A DNA stretch of 64,000 nt from Succinivibrionaceae bacterium. Lineage in GTDB: Bacteria > Pseudomonadota > Gammaproteobacteria > Enterobacterales > Succinivibrionaceae. This document shows positions 35,235 to 43,647 of the stretch, one piece after another. The notes under the pieces were generated by a model that was not told the origin of the DNA, did not search any database, and worked only from the letters and a program-made list of their open reading frames with translations. Where the stretch lies: the NCBI GenBank assembly GCA_019420905.1, contig JAHZGH010000011.1, forward strand, positions 62,001-126,000. The letters are read 5' to 3'. The position numbers and the translations under genes were made by a program. Position 1 is the stretch's first letter; every line of letters starts with the position of its first letter.

Positions 35235-35873
35235 ATGCAAAATTTAGATGAAATCAAGCCTCAGCTTGAAATGATAATGAAAGGTATTGCAAAACAGTTT
35301 GGCAGTAATTGCGAAGTAGTTCTTCACGATCACAAAAAAGGATTAAACAAATCTGTAGTTGCCATAGAAAATGGGCATGTAACAGGACGTAAAATAGGAG
35401 ATCCCAGCACTAATATTGGTTTTGCCATATCTAAAAGCAAAAAACAGGCTGATGCTCAATACGGTTATATAACTAAATTACCTAATGGCAAAGTTTTAAG
35501 ATCTACTTCTATATATTTCAAAAACGACGAAGGAAAAGTAATTGGAGCTTTATGCATAAACTTAGATATAACCAATATTACTAAGGTAAAAGAAGATATA
35601 AATTTCCTTACGGCTGATGATAATAAAGATGTTAATGAAAATTTCACAAATAATGTTTCTGAAATTATAGATAATCTTATTGAGCAGTATGCCTTAGAGA
35701 ATAACGTCGATTATGCAAATATGAATAAAACTCAAATGATCAAATTCTTAAGTTACTTAGATGAGCATGGAGTATTTTTAATTAGGAATAGCGGCTCCAA
35801 AATCTGTAAGATTTTAAATATTTCTAAATACACGCTTTATGCATATTTAAAAGAAATTTCTCCTCAAAATTAA
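35235..35873 (+). CDS. DauR/YheO-like PAS-HTH transcriptional regulator
   Basis: The 212-residue protein combines an N-terminal YheO-type PAS domain (about residues 10-115: GIAKQFGSNCEVVLHDHKK, IGDPSTNIGF, GYITKLPNGKVLRSTSIYFKNDEGKVIGALCINLDIT) and a C-terminal helix-turn-helix (about 160-210: MNKTQMIKFLSYLDEHGVFLIRNSGSKICKILNISKYTLYAYL). DauR of this family controls D-arginine use in Pseudomonas. The gene is divergent from the D-amino-acid-type operon, which it very likely regulates. Confidence 0.9.
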   Translation: MQNLDEIKPQLEMIMKGIAKQFGSNCEVVLHDHKKGLNKSVVAIENGHVTGRKIGDPSTNIGFAISKSKKQADAQYGYITKLPNGKVLRSTSIYFKNDEGKVIGALCINLDITNITKVKEDINFLTADDNKDVNENFTNNVSEIIDNLIEQYALENNVDYANMNKTQMIKFLSYLDEHGVFLIRNSGSKICKILNISKYTLYAYLKEISPQN

Positions 35874-36052
35874 AAAAAATTTCTTAAAATCATAAAGATG
35901 ATTTAAATAAATTTTATATTTGAAATTGCTTTTACGAAAACATGACATTTGAGCATGCAAATGTACTCAAACAAACACTTCGTTTTTATAAGCATTTAAA
36001 AATACAATTAAATTTGCTACATGATATTTTCTAAAATGATAACTAGCTAAAT

Positions 36053-36077
36053 AAAAAAACCCCGCCTAAAGGCGGGG
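36053..36077 (-). terminator. intrinsic terminator of the TRAP/transketolase operon (copy A)
   Basis: Stem CCCCGCC/GGCGGGG with a four-base loop is followed on the minus strand by seven T. It lies just outside the duplicated segment, so copy B lacks it. Confidence 0.9.
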
Positions 36078-36088
36078 ACTGAGGATAG

Positions 36089-37369
36089 TTATTTCAAAAG
36101 ATTAGGCAAAAACATGCTGATCTCTGGAATAAAGGTTAATACCATCAAGCACCCTACCATAATTAAAATAAACGGTATTATGCCCTTCAATACAACCTCA
36201 AGCTTGCAGTTGCCTACTCGTGCCGCCACAAATAAAGCCATGCCTAACGGCGGCGTTATAAAGCCTATTGCAAGGTTTGTCACCATGATTAAGCCAAAAT
36301 GCACCGGATCTAATCCAATTGATGTCGCTACCGGCAAAAGTATCGGTGCCAAAATCAAAATTGCAGGAGTCTGATCCATAAAACAGCCTACTATCAGCAG
36401 CAATATATTGATAATCAAAAGCAGAATTATCTTATTATCCGTAATGCCGATAATAGTCTCTGTAATTAACTGCGGTATCTGTTCTACCGTCAAAACCTTC
36501 GAAAATGCTGATGCACAGGACAGAATTACCAAAATTGTGCCTGTAGTACAGCAGGATGTAGCCAATGTCTTAAACAGCAGCTTAGCATCCAGCTCCTTAT
36601 GAATAAACGCTCCGCAGATAAATGCATATATTACCGCTACCGCCGCTGCCTCAGTCGGAGTAAAGATTCCAAAATATATGCCGCCTAAGATAATAAATGG
36701 ATTAATTAATGCCCATTTTGCTTCCCATACTGCCTTGAATGCCTTAGCCTTGTCAAAGGGCTCTTTTGTTCCTGTATAGCCATGCTTTTTACTGAATACA
36801 TAAGAATAAAGCATCAGCATGCATCCTATAAAGATGCCTGGAATAATGCCTGCCATAAAGAGCGATACTACTGATGAGCCTGTAGAAACGCTGTACAGCA
36901 CCATCGGAATGGACGGAGGAATAATAACTCCTATAGTACCTGCTGTTGCTACTAATGCTAAAGCAAAGGAACGGCTGTATCCTAGCTCTATCATTGTCGG
37001 AATAACCATAGCTCCTACTGCTGCTACAGTTGCCGGTCCTGAGCCTGATACCGCCGCAAAGAACATGCACACTAAAACTGTTACAATTGCCAGTCCGCCT
37101 GTAATTCTGCCGAAAAATACATTACAGACATCCAGTATCCTTTTTGATACTCCTCCAGCTCCCATCAAATCTCCTGCCAAAATAAACATCGGCACTGCTA
37201 AGATAGGAAAGGAATCACAGGCATTAATCATAGCCTGCGGTACTGAAGCTAAGCTGATAGAGTCACCTGAAACTAATGACAATAATGTCGCAAGTCCTAT
37301 GGCTATGCCGACAGGCATGTTAAATATCAAAAAAACTACCAGTGATATCAATAAGATGATAGATACCAT
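36089..37369 (-). CDS. TRAP transporter large permease, DctM type (copy A)
   Basis: The 426-residue inner-membrane subunit has about 12 hydrophobic helices and the DctM signatures NMPVGIAIGLATL, AVPMFILAGDLMGAGGVSKRI, GSGPATVAAVGAMVIPTM, GTIGVIIPPSIPMVLYSVSTGSSVVSLFMAGIIPG and ILAPILLPVATSIGLDPVHFGL. It forms the ion-coupled channel with DctQ. The start is 15 bases past the DctQ stop. An identical copy lies at 43648-44928. The partner transketolase suggests a sugar acid or similar carboxylate as substrate. Confidence 0.95.
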   Translation of the reverse strand: MVSIILLISLVVFLIFNMPVGIAIGLATLLSLVSGDSISLASVPQAMINACDSFPILAVPMFILAGDLMGAGGVSKRILDVCNVFFGRITGGLAIVTVLVCMFFAAVSGSGPATVAAVGAMVIPTMIELGYSRSFALALVATAGTIGVIIPPSIPMVLYSVSTGSSVVSLFMAGIIPGIFIGCMLMLYSYVFSKKHGYTGTKEPFDKAKAFKAVWEAKWALINPFIILGGIYFGIFTPTEAAAVAVIYAFICGAFIHKELDAKLLFKTLATSCCTTGTILVILSCASAFSKVLTVEQIPQLITETIIGITDNKIILLLIINILLLIVGCFMDQTPAILILAPILLPVATSIGLDPVHFGLIMVTNLAIGFITPPLGMALFVAARVGNCKLEVVLKGIIPFILIMVGCLMVLTFIPEISMFLPNLLK

Positions 37370-37384
37370 TATATTTTCTCCCTA

Positions 37385-37873
37385 TCACTGCCCTATAATC
37401 TCAGGTTCGTTTATGTGCTTTACTGTATAAACTATTGCCTGAATTACTCTAATGGATGTTAAGGTAAAGCCTACTAACGGAGCTGAATATACAACCCACA
37501 TCGGAACTCTCATGGCCGGAGAGAGCTGCTCAATCATTATCTGCTTTTCTACTAAGCCTACGGATAAATAGGTAATCCATATTGAAAAAACTAAAAATAA
37601 AATTTCTCCAATAACCACTACATATTTGCGTAAAAATTTAGGAAAACAGAATAATCCTGCATCTATCTTTATATGGCGCATCTCTCTTGCTCCATAGCTG
37701 ATGCCTATAAATACCAGCCATACAAAGCAGTATCTTGCCAATTCCTCAGACCATCCTAATGAGGCATGCATGACATACCGCATAAATACCTGGAAGCCTA
37801 AGACTAATGAAATCAGAGCAATCAATATTACGCAGATGACTTTCTCAAAATTCTTGTCTAGAAAACTTATCAT
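37385..37873 (-). CDS. TRAP transporter small permease, DctQ type (copy A)
   Basis: The 162-residue subunit has four membrane helices and the family motif SLGWSEELARYCFVWLVFIGISYGAREMRHIKID (about residues 37-70). It pairs with DctM in the membrane. The gene lies between the DctP and DctM genes with a hairpin upstream. An identical copy is at 44944-45432. Confidence 0.93.
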   Translation of the reverse strand: MISFLDKNFEKVICVILIALISLVLGFQVFMRYVMHASLGWSEELARYCFVWLVFIGISYGAREMRHIKIDAGLFCFPKFLRKYVVVIGEILFLVFSIWITYLSVGLVEKQIMIEQLSPAMRVPMWVVYSAPLVGFTLTSIRVIQAIVYTVKHINEPEIIGQ

Positions 37874-37887
37874 AAGAATTTACCTTT

Positions 37888-37921
37888 AAAAAAGCCTAAG
37901 CAGGCTTCCACCAGCTTAGGC
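37888..37921 (-). terminator. attenuating hairpin between DctP and DctQ genes (copy A)
   Basis: GCCTAAGC/GCTTAGGC with a 12-base loop is followed on the minus strand by six T. Lying between the binding-protein gene and the membrane-subunit genes, it would give more binding protein than permease. It is repeated at 45447-45480. Confidence 0.7.
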
Positions 37922-37937
37922 CCTTATCTGTCAAAAA

Positions 37938-38930
37938 TTAATATTGCTTATTGATAATCTGCTCTAAGTATTCTGGATGATCCATCTTGGATTTGATAAG
38001 GTCATATACGCCGCCGTCAATGGCTGCCTGCTGCCACATCTTGCGGTCTTCATCTGTAAGCTCAATTACTTCACAGCCGGCCTTCTTGAATTTATCAATA
38101 CTTAAATTATCAAGCTCAATAGAACGTTCTCTCTGAGTCTTAACAAATGCTGCTACCGCATTATCTATAGCCTTCTGCTGCTTCTCGCTTAGAGAATCAT
38201 ATTTGGCCTTGTTCATAAGTAAAATCTGCGGGCTGTAAAGATGTCCTGTTAAGGAAATATAATGCTGAACCTCATATAACTTGTTAGAGTCTATAATTGC
38301 CAGCGGATTCTCCTGCGCATCTACTGTTCCCTGCTGTAATGCCGGCAATAATTCTGCAAAGGCCATCGGAGTCGGGTTTGCTCCCCATGCCTGCCACATC
38401 GCCATTTGAATATCTGTCTCCATTACGCGAACTTTCTGTCCCTTTACATCTGCAGGAACCTTTACCGCTACCTTATTGTTGGTGTAATTGCGGAAGCCGT
38501 TGCCAACCATTGCCAAAACCTTCAAGCCCTTCTTCTCTACCTGATTATTAATCTTGGAGGCCAGCTCTGAATTAAAGCACTTAATGCCCTCTTCGGCATT
38601 GTTAAATAAAAATGGAGCTTCCCATGCATAAGCATCCGGTACAAATGCTGTTAATACTGAAGGCTGGGTTAAAACGATATCTATATCGCCCATAATCGTA
38701 GATTCAGTAGCAACACGGTCATCTCCTAACATATTGTCAGGAAAATGCTTAATCTTAATTGTTCCGTCAGAATCCTTCTTGGCAACTTCCATCATCGGTA
38801 CTGCAGCGTCTTTTGCTGCTACGTTTGTAGCATTTGAAAAACGCAAAGTTACATCGTCATCAGCATATGATGTTCCGGCGGCAAAGAGACTTGCACATAA
38901 AGCGGCAGCTAACAAAGTCTTAGTTTTCAT
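37938..38930 (-). CDS. TRAP transporter periplasmic binding protein, DctP type (copy A)
   Basis: The 330-residue solute receptor begins with a Sec signal peptide (MKTKTLLAAALCASLFAAGTSYA). The DctP core follows: FPDNMLGDDRVATESTIMGDID, FLFNNAEEGIKCFN, RNYTNNKVAVKVPADVKGQKVRVMET with the carboxylate-binding Arg, and PTPMAFAELLPALQQGTVDAQENPL. It delivers a carboxylated substrate to DctQM. It follows the C-terminal transketolase gene in the operon. Confidence 0.94.
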   Translation of the reverse strand: MKTKTLLAAALCASLFAAGTSYADDDVTLRFSNATNVAAKDAAVPMMEVAKKDSDGTIKIKHFPDNMLGDDRVATESTIMGDIDIVLTQPSVLTAFVPDAYAWEAPFLFNNAEEGIKCFNSELASKINNQVEKKGLKVLAMVGNGFRNYTNNKVAVKVPADVKGQKVRVMETDIQMAMWQAWGANPTPMAFAELLPALQQGTVDAQENPLAIIDSNKLYEVQHYISLTGHLYSPQILLMNKAKYDSLSEKQQKAIDNAVAAFVKTQRERSIELDNLSIDKFKKAGCEVIELTDEDRKMWQQAAIDGGVYDLIKSKMDHPEYLEQIINKQY

Positions 38931-38957
38931 TTTTTTCTCCGTTATGGTGTTTGGAAG

Positions 38958-39878
38958 TTATAAATTCTTTAATACGGCTTTAATGATATCTTCGCTGTCC
39001 ATGTGGTAGTACTTATAAAGCTCGCTTGCACTGCCGGACCTGCCGAAGGTATCTAAAGCTCCTAAACGCTCTACCTTGCACTTCAAGCCTTCCTTGCAGA
39101 CTACTTCACAAACAGCTGAGCCTAAGCCGCCATAAACATTATGATCCTCGCAAGTGACAATTACGCCACTCTTTGCAGCTTCAGCGATAGCATTCTCATC
39201 TATAGGCTTAACAGAATACATGTCATAAACAGAAGCATGAATTCCCTGCTTTTCTAAAGCCTCTGCAGCATCTAAAGCTGCTTTTACACGGCTTCCCATA
39301 GCTAATATGGCAATATCAACGCCTTCTTTAAGCTTATGACTTCCGCCGCTTACAAATTCAAAGCTGTCATCATAGATATCCGGCATCTTGTCGCGGCCTA
39401 CGCGCATATAGCAAGGTCCATCAATTTTTGCCATTTCAAAAACCAATTTCTCTGTAGCTTTAGGATCTGCCGGTACAAAAACGTGATTGCCTGGCATAGT
39501 ACGCATTAAAGCTACATCTTCTAAAGACTGATGTGTTGCTCCATCAGCGCCGCATTCTACACCTGCATGGGTTCCAACAACTTTTACATTTAAGTGAGGA
39601 TAGCAAACGCTGTTGCGGAACTGTTCGCCTGCACGGATAGAAGCAAAAACAGCAAATGTGCTTACAAAAGGAATTAACCCGCAACTTGCCATGCCTGCAG
39701 CTATACCCATCATATTCTGTTCAGCAATACCGCATTCAACAAAGGATTCTGGATGAGCTTTATGAAAAATCTCACTGTAGGTAGCTTTGGCCAAATCAGC
39801 ATCTAAAACTACAATATTAGGATTTACATCATATAATTTGACTAAAGCATTACCATAGGCTTCACGATTAGCAATCAT
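38958..39878 (-). CDS. transketolase C-terminal subunit
   Basis: The 306-residue protein has the pyrimidine-binding and C-terminal domains of a split transketolase: VDADLAKATYSEIFHKAHPESFVECGIAEQNMMGIAAGMA with the conserved Glu of the ECGIAEQ segment, and VTCEDHNVYGGLGSAV in the C-terminal domain. It works with the N-terminal subunit encoded just upstream, the stop and start codons being a few bases apart. Together they move two-carbon units between sugar phosphates, here probably serving the imported substrate. The 3' end of this gene is also present as a fragment beside TRAP copy B. Confidence 0.93.
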   Translation of the reverse strand: MIANREAYGNALVKLYDVNPNIVVLDADLAKATYSEIFHKAHPESFVECGIAEQNMMGIAAGMASCGLIPFVSTFAVFASIRAGEQFRNSVCYPHLNVKVVGTHAGVECGADGATHQSLEDVALMRTMPGNHVFVPADPKATEKLVFEMAKIDGPCYMRVGRDKMPDIYDDSFEFVSGGSHKLKEGVDIAILAMGSRVKAALDAAEALEKQGIHASVYDMYSVKPIDENAIAEAAKSGVIVTCEDHNVYGGLGSAVCEVVCKEGLKCKVERLGALDTFGRSGSASELYKYYHMDSEDIIKAVLKNL

Positions 39879-39881
39879 TTT

Positions 39882-40700
39882 TTATTCTCCAAGTTGTGCC
39901 ATTGCCTTAGCATATTCATCAGCATTAGGGGCCTTTCCGTGCCAGCCTACCTGATTCTCCATAAAATCTACGCCCTTGCCTTTTACAGTATTGGCAATAA
40001 TCACACTTGCGCCATCCTTATAAGCCAAGCAGCAATCTAAGCCTTGTTTAATTTCATCAATGTCGTTACCGTTAATCTCAATGGTATGCAGTCCAAAGGC
40101 TTCAAATCTCTCCTTTAAATGATCAAGAGAAATTACTTCACTATTGCTTCCATCAATTTGCAGGCCATTGTGATCTAAGATAATGGTAAGATTGTGCAGC
40201 TTATATTGATTTGCAAACATTACAGCTTCCCAAACCTGCCCCTCATCACATTCGCCATCGCCTAAAACAGCGTAAACATGGTAGTCAAGCTTCTGCTTTA
40301 ATCCGGCTAATGCCATGCCGCAGGCTGCCGATATACCTTGACCTAAAGAACCAGTAGACATATCAACGCCATTGGTATGTTTCATATCCGGGTGACCCTG
40401 CAAATAGCTGTCAATATGCCGTAAAGTCTTCAAATCTTCCTGCGGTATAAAGCCCCTTAAAGCCAAAGAGGCATATAAGATCGGAGCTGCATGCCCTTTG
40501 CTTAAAACAAAACGATCACGATCTGCTTTTTTAGGATCTTTAGGATCAATTTTCATGACATCAAAATATAACACCGCCATGATGTCAGCTAAGGATAAAG
40601 AACCGCCAGGATGTCCTGAGCCGCCGTTATAAATAGCCTCTAAAGCTAGAGCTCTTAATTTTGAAGAAATCTTCTTTAAATCTTCGTTAAGCATATTCAT
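39882..40700 (-). CDS. transketolase N-terminal subunit
   Basis: The 272-residue TPP-binding half of a split transketolase contains NGGSGHPGGSLSLADIMAVLYF, SKGHAAPILYASL, STGSLGQGISAACGMALA and the TPP motif VLGDGECDEGQVWEAVMFANQYKLHNLTIILDHN. It is the first gene of the operon followed by the C-terminal subunit and the TRAP genes. LacI-type palindromes lie upstream at 40760, 41216 and 41319. Confidence 0.93.
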   Translation of the reverse strand: MNMLNEDLKKISSKLRALALEAIYNGGSGHPGGSLSLADIMAVLYFDVMKIDPKDPKKADRDRFVLSKGHAAPILYASLALRGFIPQEDLKTLRHIDSYLQGHPDMKHTNGVDMSTGSLGQGISAACGMALAGLKQKLDYHVYAVLGDGECDEGQVWEAVMFANQYKLHNLTIILDHNGLQIDGSNSEVISLDHLKERFEAFGLHTIEINGNDIDEIKQGLDCCLAYKDGASVIIANTVKGKGVDFMENQVGWHGKAPNADEYAKAMAQLGE

Positions 40701-41438
40701 ACCTAAATAAAAATTTTACTAAAACGTATGAGTTATTATCTGTCTTAAATATAATCGCTCAAACGTTTGTTAAACGTGATTAGCCTCACAAAAAGCAAAT
40801 AATTTACATAATGTTTTTACAATTATTTGATTTTTAAATAAATAAGTATTGATTTATTAGAAATAAAAGCTTATCCGCTTAAATAGGCAAGAGATCTAAA
40901 TTCTAAGCTTAAAACGAAGCTATTTTATATTCTCGTACACTAACTTACAGCTTCGCTGAACAGCAATCTTTCAATTAAATTATGCTGTAAAAATGTAAGT
41001 GCACCAGTAATAAAAATAGCTTTTAAATTTATATGATGAATTAATTATCTTATTGATATATAACAAATATATAATATTGATTTATTGAATAATAATTAAT
41101 CGCCGGAATATCCTTGATTATATCTTTCATTATTTAAATAACGTCTAAATAAATTAATTCCTCCTATTAAAAGCTTATTAAATTTAAGTGCTTTTATTTC
41201 AAAAATTATTTACGTAAACGTTTGTTTTAATAAGTACACGGCTTCTAATATAAACAAACATATTTTTGCTATTTTGCATAAAAATACTGGATAAAAATTA
41301 AGTACCGAATAGATGTTTTAAACGTTTGCAAAAAACAATATATTTTTTATTCAACAAATTTATAAGGCGTGCTTTACAACAAGCACTACTGCTTTACAGA
41401 AAATATTTTGTACTCTTATCTTAATATGTAATTAGAAA
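40701..41438. promoter_or_regulatory. regulatory region with three LacI-type palindromes
   Basis: About 740 AT-rich bases without a gene. CAAACGTTTG lies at 40760-40769, and TAAACGTTTG occurs at 41216-41225 and 41319-41328. The first site sits beside a TATATTTA box upstream of the transketolase operon on the minus strand. The segment from about 40708 to 40850 is homologous to the region upstream of TRAP copy B (about 46663-46810) but has visibly diverged. I see no RNA gene. Confidence 0.65.
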
Positions 41439-42245
41439 TTACATTTGATACCAGCCAAATAAAGAATGCCTGCGATCTAAAGCTTTTATGCTCTCTATCT
41501 CTGCTTTTGAAAGCTGAAAATTAAAAATATCTAAATTTTGTTTAAGACGCTCTTTATGAGTTGATTTTGGAATAACTGCTATCCTATTTTCTATTAAATA
41601 GCGAAGTGCAATCTGAGCTGAGCTTTTATTATATTTTTTACCTATTTCTACAAGTAGCGGCTCGTTGAAAATATCAGATTTCCCTTCAGTAAAAGATCCC
41701 CATGACTGCATTTGTGTTCCATGCTGCTGCAGCAAATCTCTTAAAGACAATTGAGGGAAATAAACATGAGATTCAACTTGATTTACAGCAGGGATAGTCT
41801 CACAAACTTCTATAAACTTTAAATATTTTTCAGCATTAAAATTTGAAATACCTATAGCACGAACTTTTCCTGAAGAGCAAGCTTCCTTTAAGGCTTTATA
41901 CATTTCCAAGGATTCTGCATACGGCTCATGAATCAAAACTAAATCAATATAATCGCAATTTAGATTTTTAAGCGAGCTTTCAATACCTATTTTTGTTTTT
42001 TTATAGCTGCAGCTTACGTGATAAAGCTTGCTTGTAATAAAAATGTCTTCCCTTGCAATTTTGCTTTCCCATACAGCTTTACCAACAATATCTTCATTTT
42101 CATACATTTGAGCCGTATCAATAAGCCTATAACCTAAATCTAAAGCTGTCAAAATAGCCGTTTTGCCGCTCTGACCACGTATATCCCAAGTACCTAAGCC
42201 GACTGCAGGCATTTTTATACCATTATTTAATATCAAATATTCCAT
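41439..42245 (-). CDS. aldo/keto reductase
   Basis: NADPH-dependent carbonyl reductase of about 268 residues. The tetrad residues are in DTAQMYENE (Asp, Tyr), ITSKLYH (Lys) and LVLIHEPY (His). GISNFNAEKYLKFIE and IPKSTHKERLKQN form the cofactor-binding part. It resembles the 2,5-diketo-gluconate reductase/YeaE-like branch, though the substrate is open. AAGG lies nine bases before the ATG. It is the only catabolic gene between the two TRAP copies other than the LacI-type protein. Confidence 0.9.
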   Translation of the reverse strand: MEYLILNNGIKMPAVGLGTWDIRGQSGKTAILTALDLGYRLIDTAQMYENEDIVGKAVWESKIAREDIFITSKLYHVSCSYKKTKIGIESSLKNLNCDYIDLVLIHEPYAESLEMYKALKEACSSGKVRAIGISNFNAEKYLKFIEVCETIPAVNQVESHVYFPQLSLRDLLQQHGTQMQSWGSFTEGKSDIFNEPLLVEIGKKYNKSSAQIALRYLIENRIAVIPKSTHKERLKQNLDIFNFQLSKAEIESIKALDRRHSLFGWYQM

Positions 42246-42502
42246 TCTGACTTACCTTAAATCTTATTGATAAATTTAAAATGCAGCCCACTTAAGAGAG
42301 GATCAATATATGCTTTAAATATAAGCCTCAGATCATGAAATCTATGCTGCTTTACAATAAATTCAAATAAAAATTGCTTTTTTAATAAATTGAAAGCATT
42401 TTTAAAAGAAAGATCGCTAAATTAAGCTTTTTTAGCTGTATAAAGCTATTTATATATACAAAAACACGAAATTATTTTTAATAATTCAATATTAATATAA
42501 CG
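42246..42502. other. intergenic region upstream of aldo/keto reductase
   Basis: About 257 AT-rich bases with no open frame, presumably the reductase promoter. No palindrome of the CAAACGTTTG type was seen here. Confidence 0.4.
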
Positions 42503-43321
42503 TTAACAAGATGCCCTTATAACTAAATCTGTATCTAAAACTATTGAAACAGCAACTGATGGTTCATTAATTTCTGAAAGCAGCAATTCACAAGCCTTTT
42601 TAGCTAAAAGCTCTTTATTTTGACGAACTGTCGTCAAGGGAACTTTCAACATAGAGCTCATTTCTATATCGTCAAAGCCTGAAATTTTAAGCATTTGTGG
42701 AACTAAAATCTGATTTTGATCGCAAAACTTATATACACCCAAAGCAACCAAGTCGTTTATTCCAAATACAGAATCAACTTTATTTTCTAAAATAAGCTTT
42801 GGGGCACTTGCAAGTCCAAACTCCAATGTGCTTGGGCCAAAAATTACATTTTGCTGAGAAATTTCAATATTATGAGACCGCATTACATCTCTAAATGCTC
42901 TGAATCTTTCCTTAACCACGAAAGTATTAGGATTCCCGCCAATCCAGCCAATTTTACGGCAACCGCTATCTAGCATATGTTCAAATAAAGAACTTGCTCC
43001 TTCATAATTATCATTAATAACTGCGGGAAAATGAGGATCAATCTTATTATCAGCTAAAACTACAGTAATTCCAGCCTCTTTCAATGCATAGAGAATCTTT
43101 GCATCCAAATTCACAGTAATGGCAATAATACCATCACATCGATTATTATAAAAAAAATCTAGACAGCCCTGCTCTGACTTACTATCCCCTAAAGGACTAT
43201 ATAAAATAAATTTATGCCCTAACCTTTTAAAAAAATTAGATACGGTCTTAACAATAGTTGCATAGTAAGGAGAATTTACATCTGGAATCAATAATCCGAT
43301 TTTTAAAGCCTTTTTTTTCAT
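42503..43321 (-). CDS. LacI-family effector-binding domain without helix-turn-helix
   Basis: The 272-residue protein starts at the effector domain: KKALKIGLLIPDVNSPYYATIVKTV, then CDGIIAITVNL, RKIGWIGGN, ERFRAFRDVM, SVFGINDLVALGVYKF and ISGFDDIEMSSMLKVPLTTVRQ, all typical of LacI/GalR proteins. The usual N-terminal helix-turn-helix (about 60 residues, ending in LGYxPN) is absent. All three upstream frames are closed and show no helix-turn-helix motif, although TGYRR just upstream could be a relic. It has no signal peptide. It may be a truncated repressor, a pseudogene or a non-DNA-binding sugar sensor. Confidence 0.8.
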   Translation of the reverse strand: MKKKALKIGLLIPDVNSPYYATIVKTVSNFFKRLGHKFILYSPLGDSKSEQGCLDFFYNNRCDGIIAITVNLDAKILYALKEAGITVVLADNKIDPHFPAVINDNYEGASSLFEHMLDSGCRKIGWIGGNPNTFVVKERFRAFRDVMRSHNIEISQQNVIFGPSTLEFGLASAPKLILENKVDSVFGINDLVALGVYKFCDQNQILVPQMLKISGFDDIEMSSMLKVPLTTVRQNKELLAKKACELLLSEINEPSVAVSIVLDTDLVIRASC

Positions 43322-43647
43322 AATAATTCTTCTATAGCCTGTATATGCTCGCAAAATCTATGCTATTGGAGATCTTTTAGGCTTTATACAATTACGTAAG
43401 TAAAACGTTTGTTTTAAACACCTAAAATATCTACCGGTTATGAATATTATTCATAAGCTACAGCTGCCGCAGCTTAAGCAAAATTTTCAATATGCTGCAA
43501 GCTTATAAATTATCAGCTGCAACAAAATTTTTATCTAAGCGTTATTAGCGCTAAAAAATTTTTTATAAAAAAACTCATTCCTCACAATCTTTTTTATAAA
43601 AAATTTTCAAAAGCAGGTCAAAGTAGATCTTTAACCTGCTTTTATAA
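43322..43647. other. intergenic region with a LacI-type site and boundary of repeat copy B
   Basis: About 326 bases. AAAACGTTTG at 43402-43411 lies upstream of the headless LacI gene and would fit autoregulation. A terminator at 43609-43643 abuts the repeat boundary. The space corresponding to a missing DNA-binding head contains no usable frame. Confidence 0.55.
43609..43643 (-). terminator. intrinsic terminator downstream of TRAP copy B
   Basis: Stem AAAAGCAGGT/ACCTGCTTTT with a 15-base loop lies a few bases past the copy B DctM stop. It is unrelated to the terminator of copy A. Confidence 0.65.

Larger units (their letters stand above)
36089..39048. repeat. 2,960-bp direct repeat, copy A (TRAP transporter genes)
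   Basis: This block recurs at 43648-46607 in the same orientation with a constant offset of 7,559 bases. The left boundary is exactly the stop codon of the DctM-like gene. The right boundary falls inside the C-terminal transketolase gene after CTGCCGAAG. I found no difference in any part I compared, and all three encoded proteins are identical. Confidence 0.95.

Noticed and set aside
36819..37430. Long plus-strand open frame of about 200 codons opposite the TRAP permease genes
   Set aside because: It is the reverse shadow of DctM/DctQ-type genes, is repeated unchanged in copy B, and has no ribosome-binding site or recognisable family.
41439..43321. Composite transposon flanked by the two TRAP repeats
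   Set aside because: The repeats hold only transporter genes, with no transposase, terminal inverted repeats or target-site duplication; recombination or duplication explains them better.
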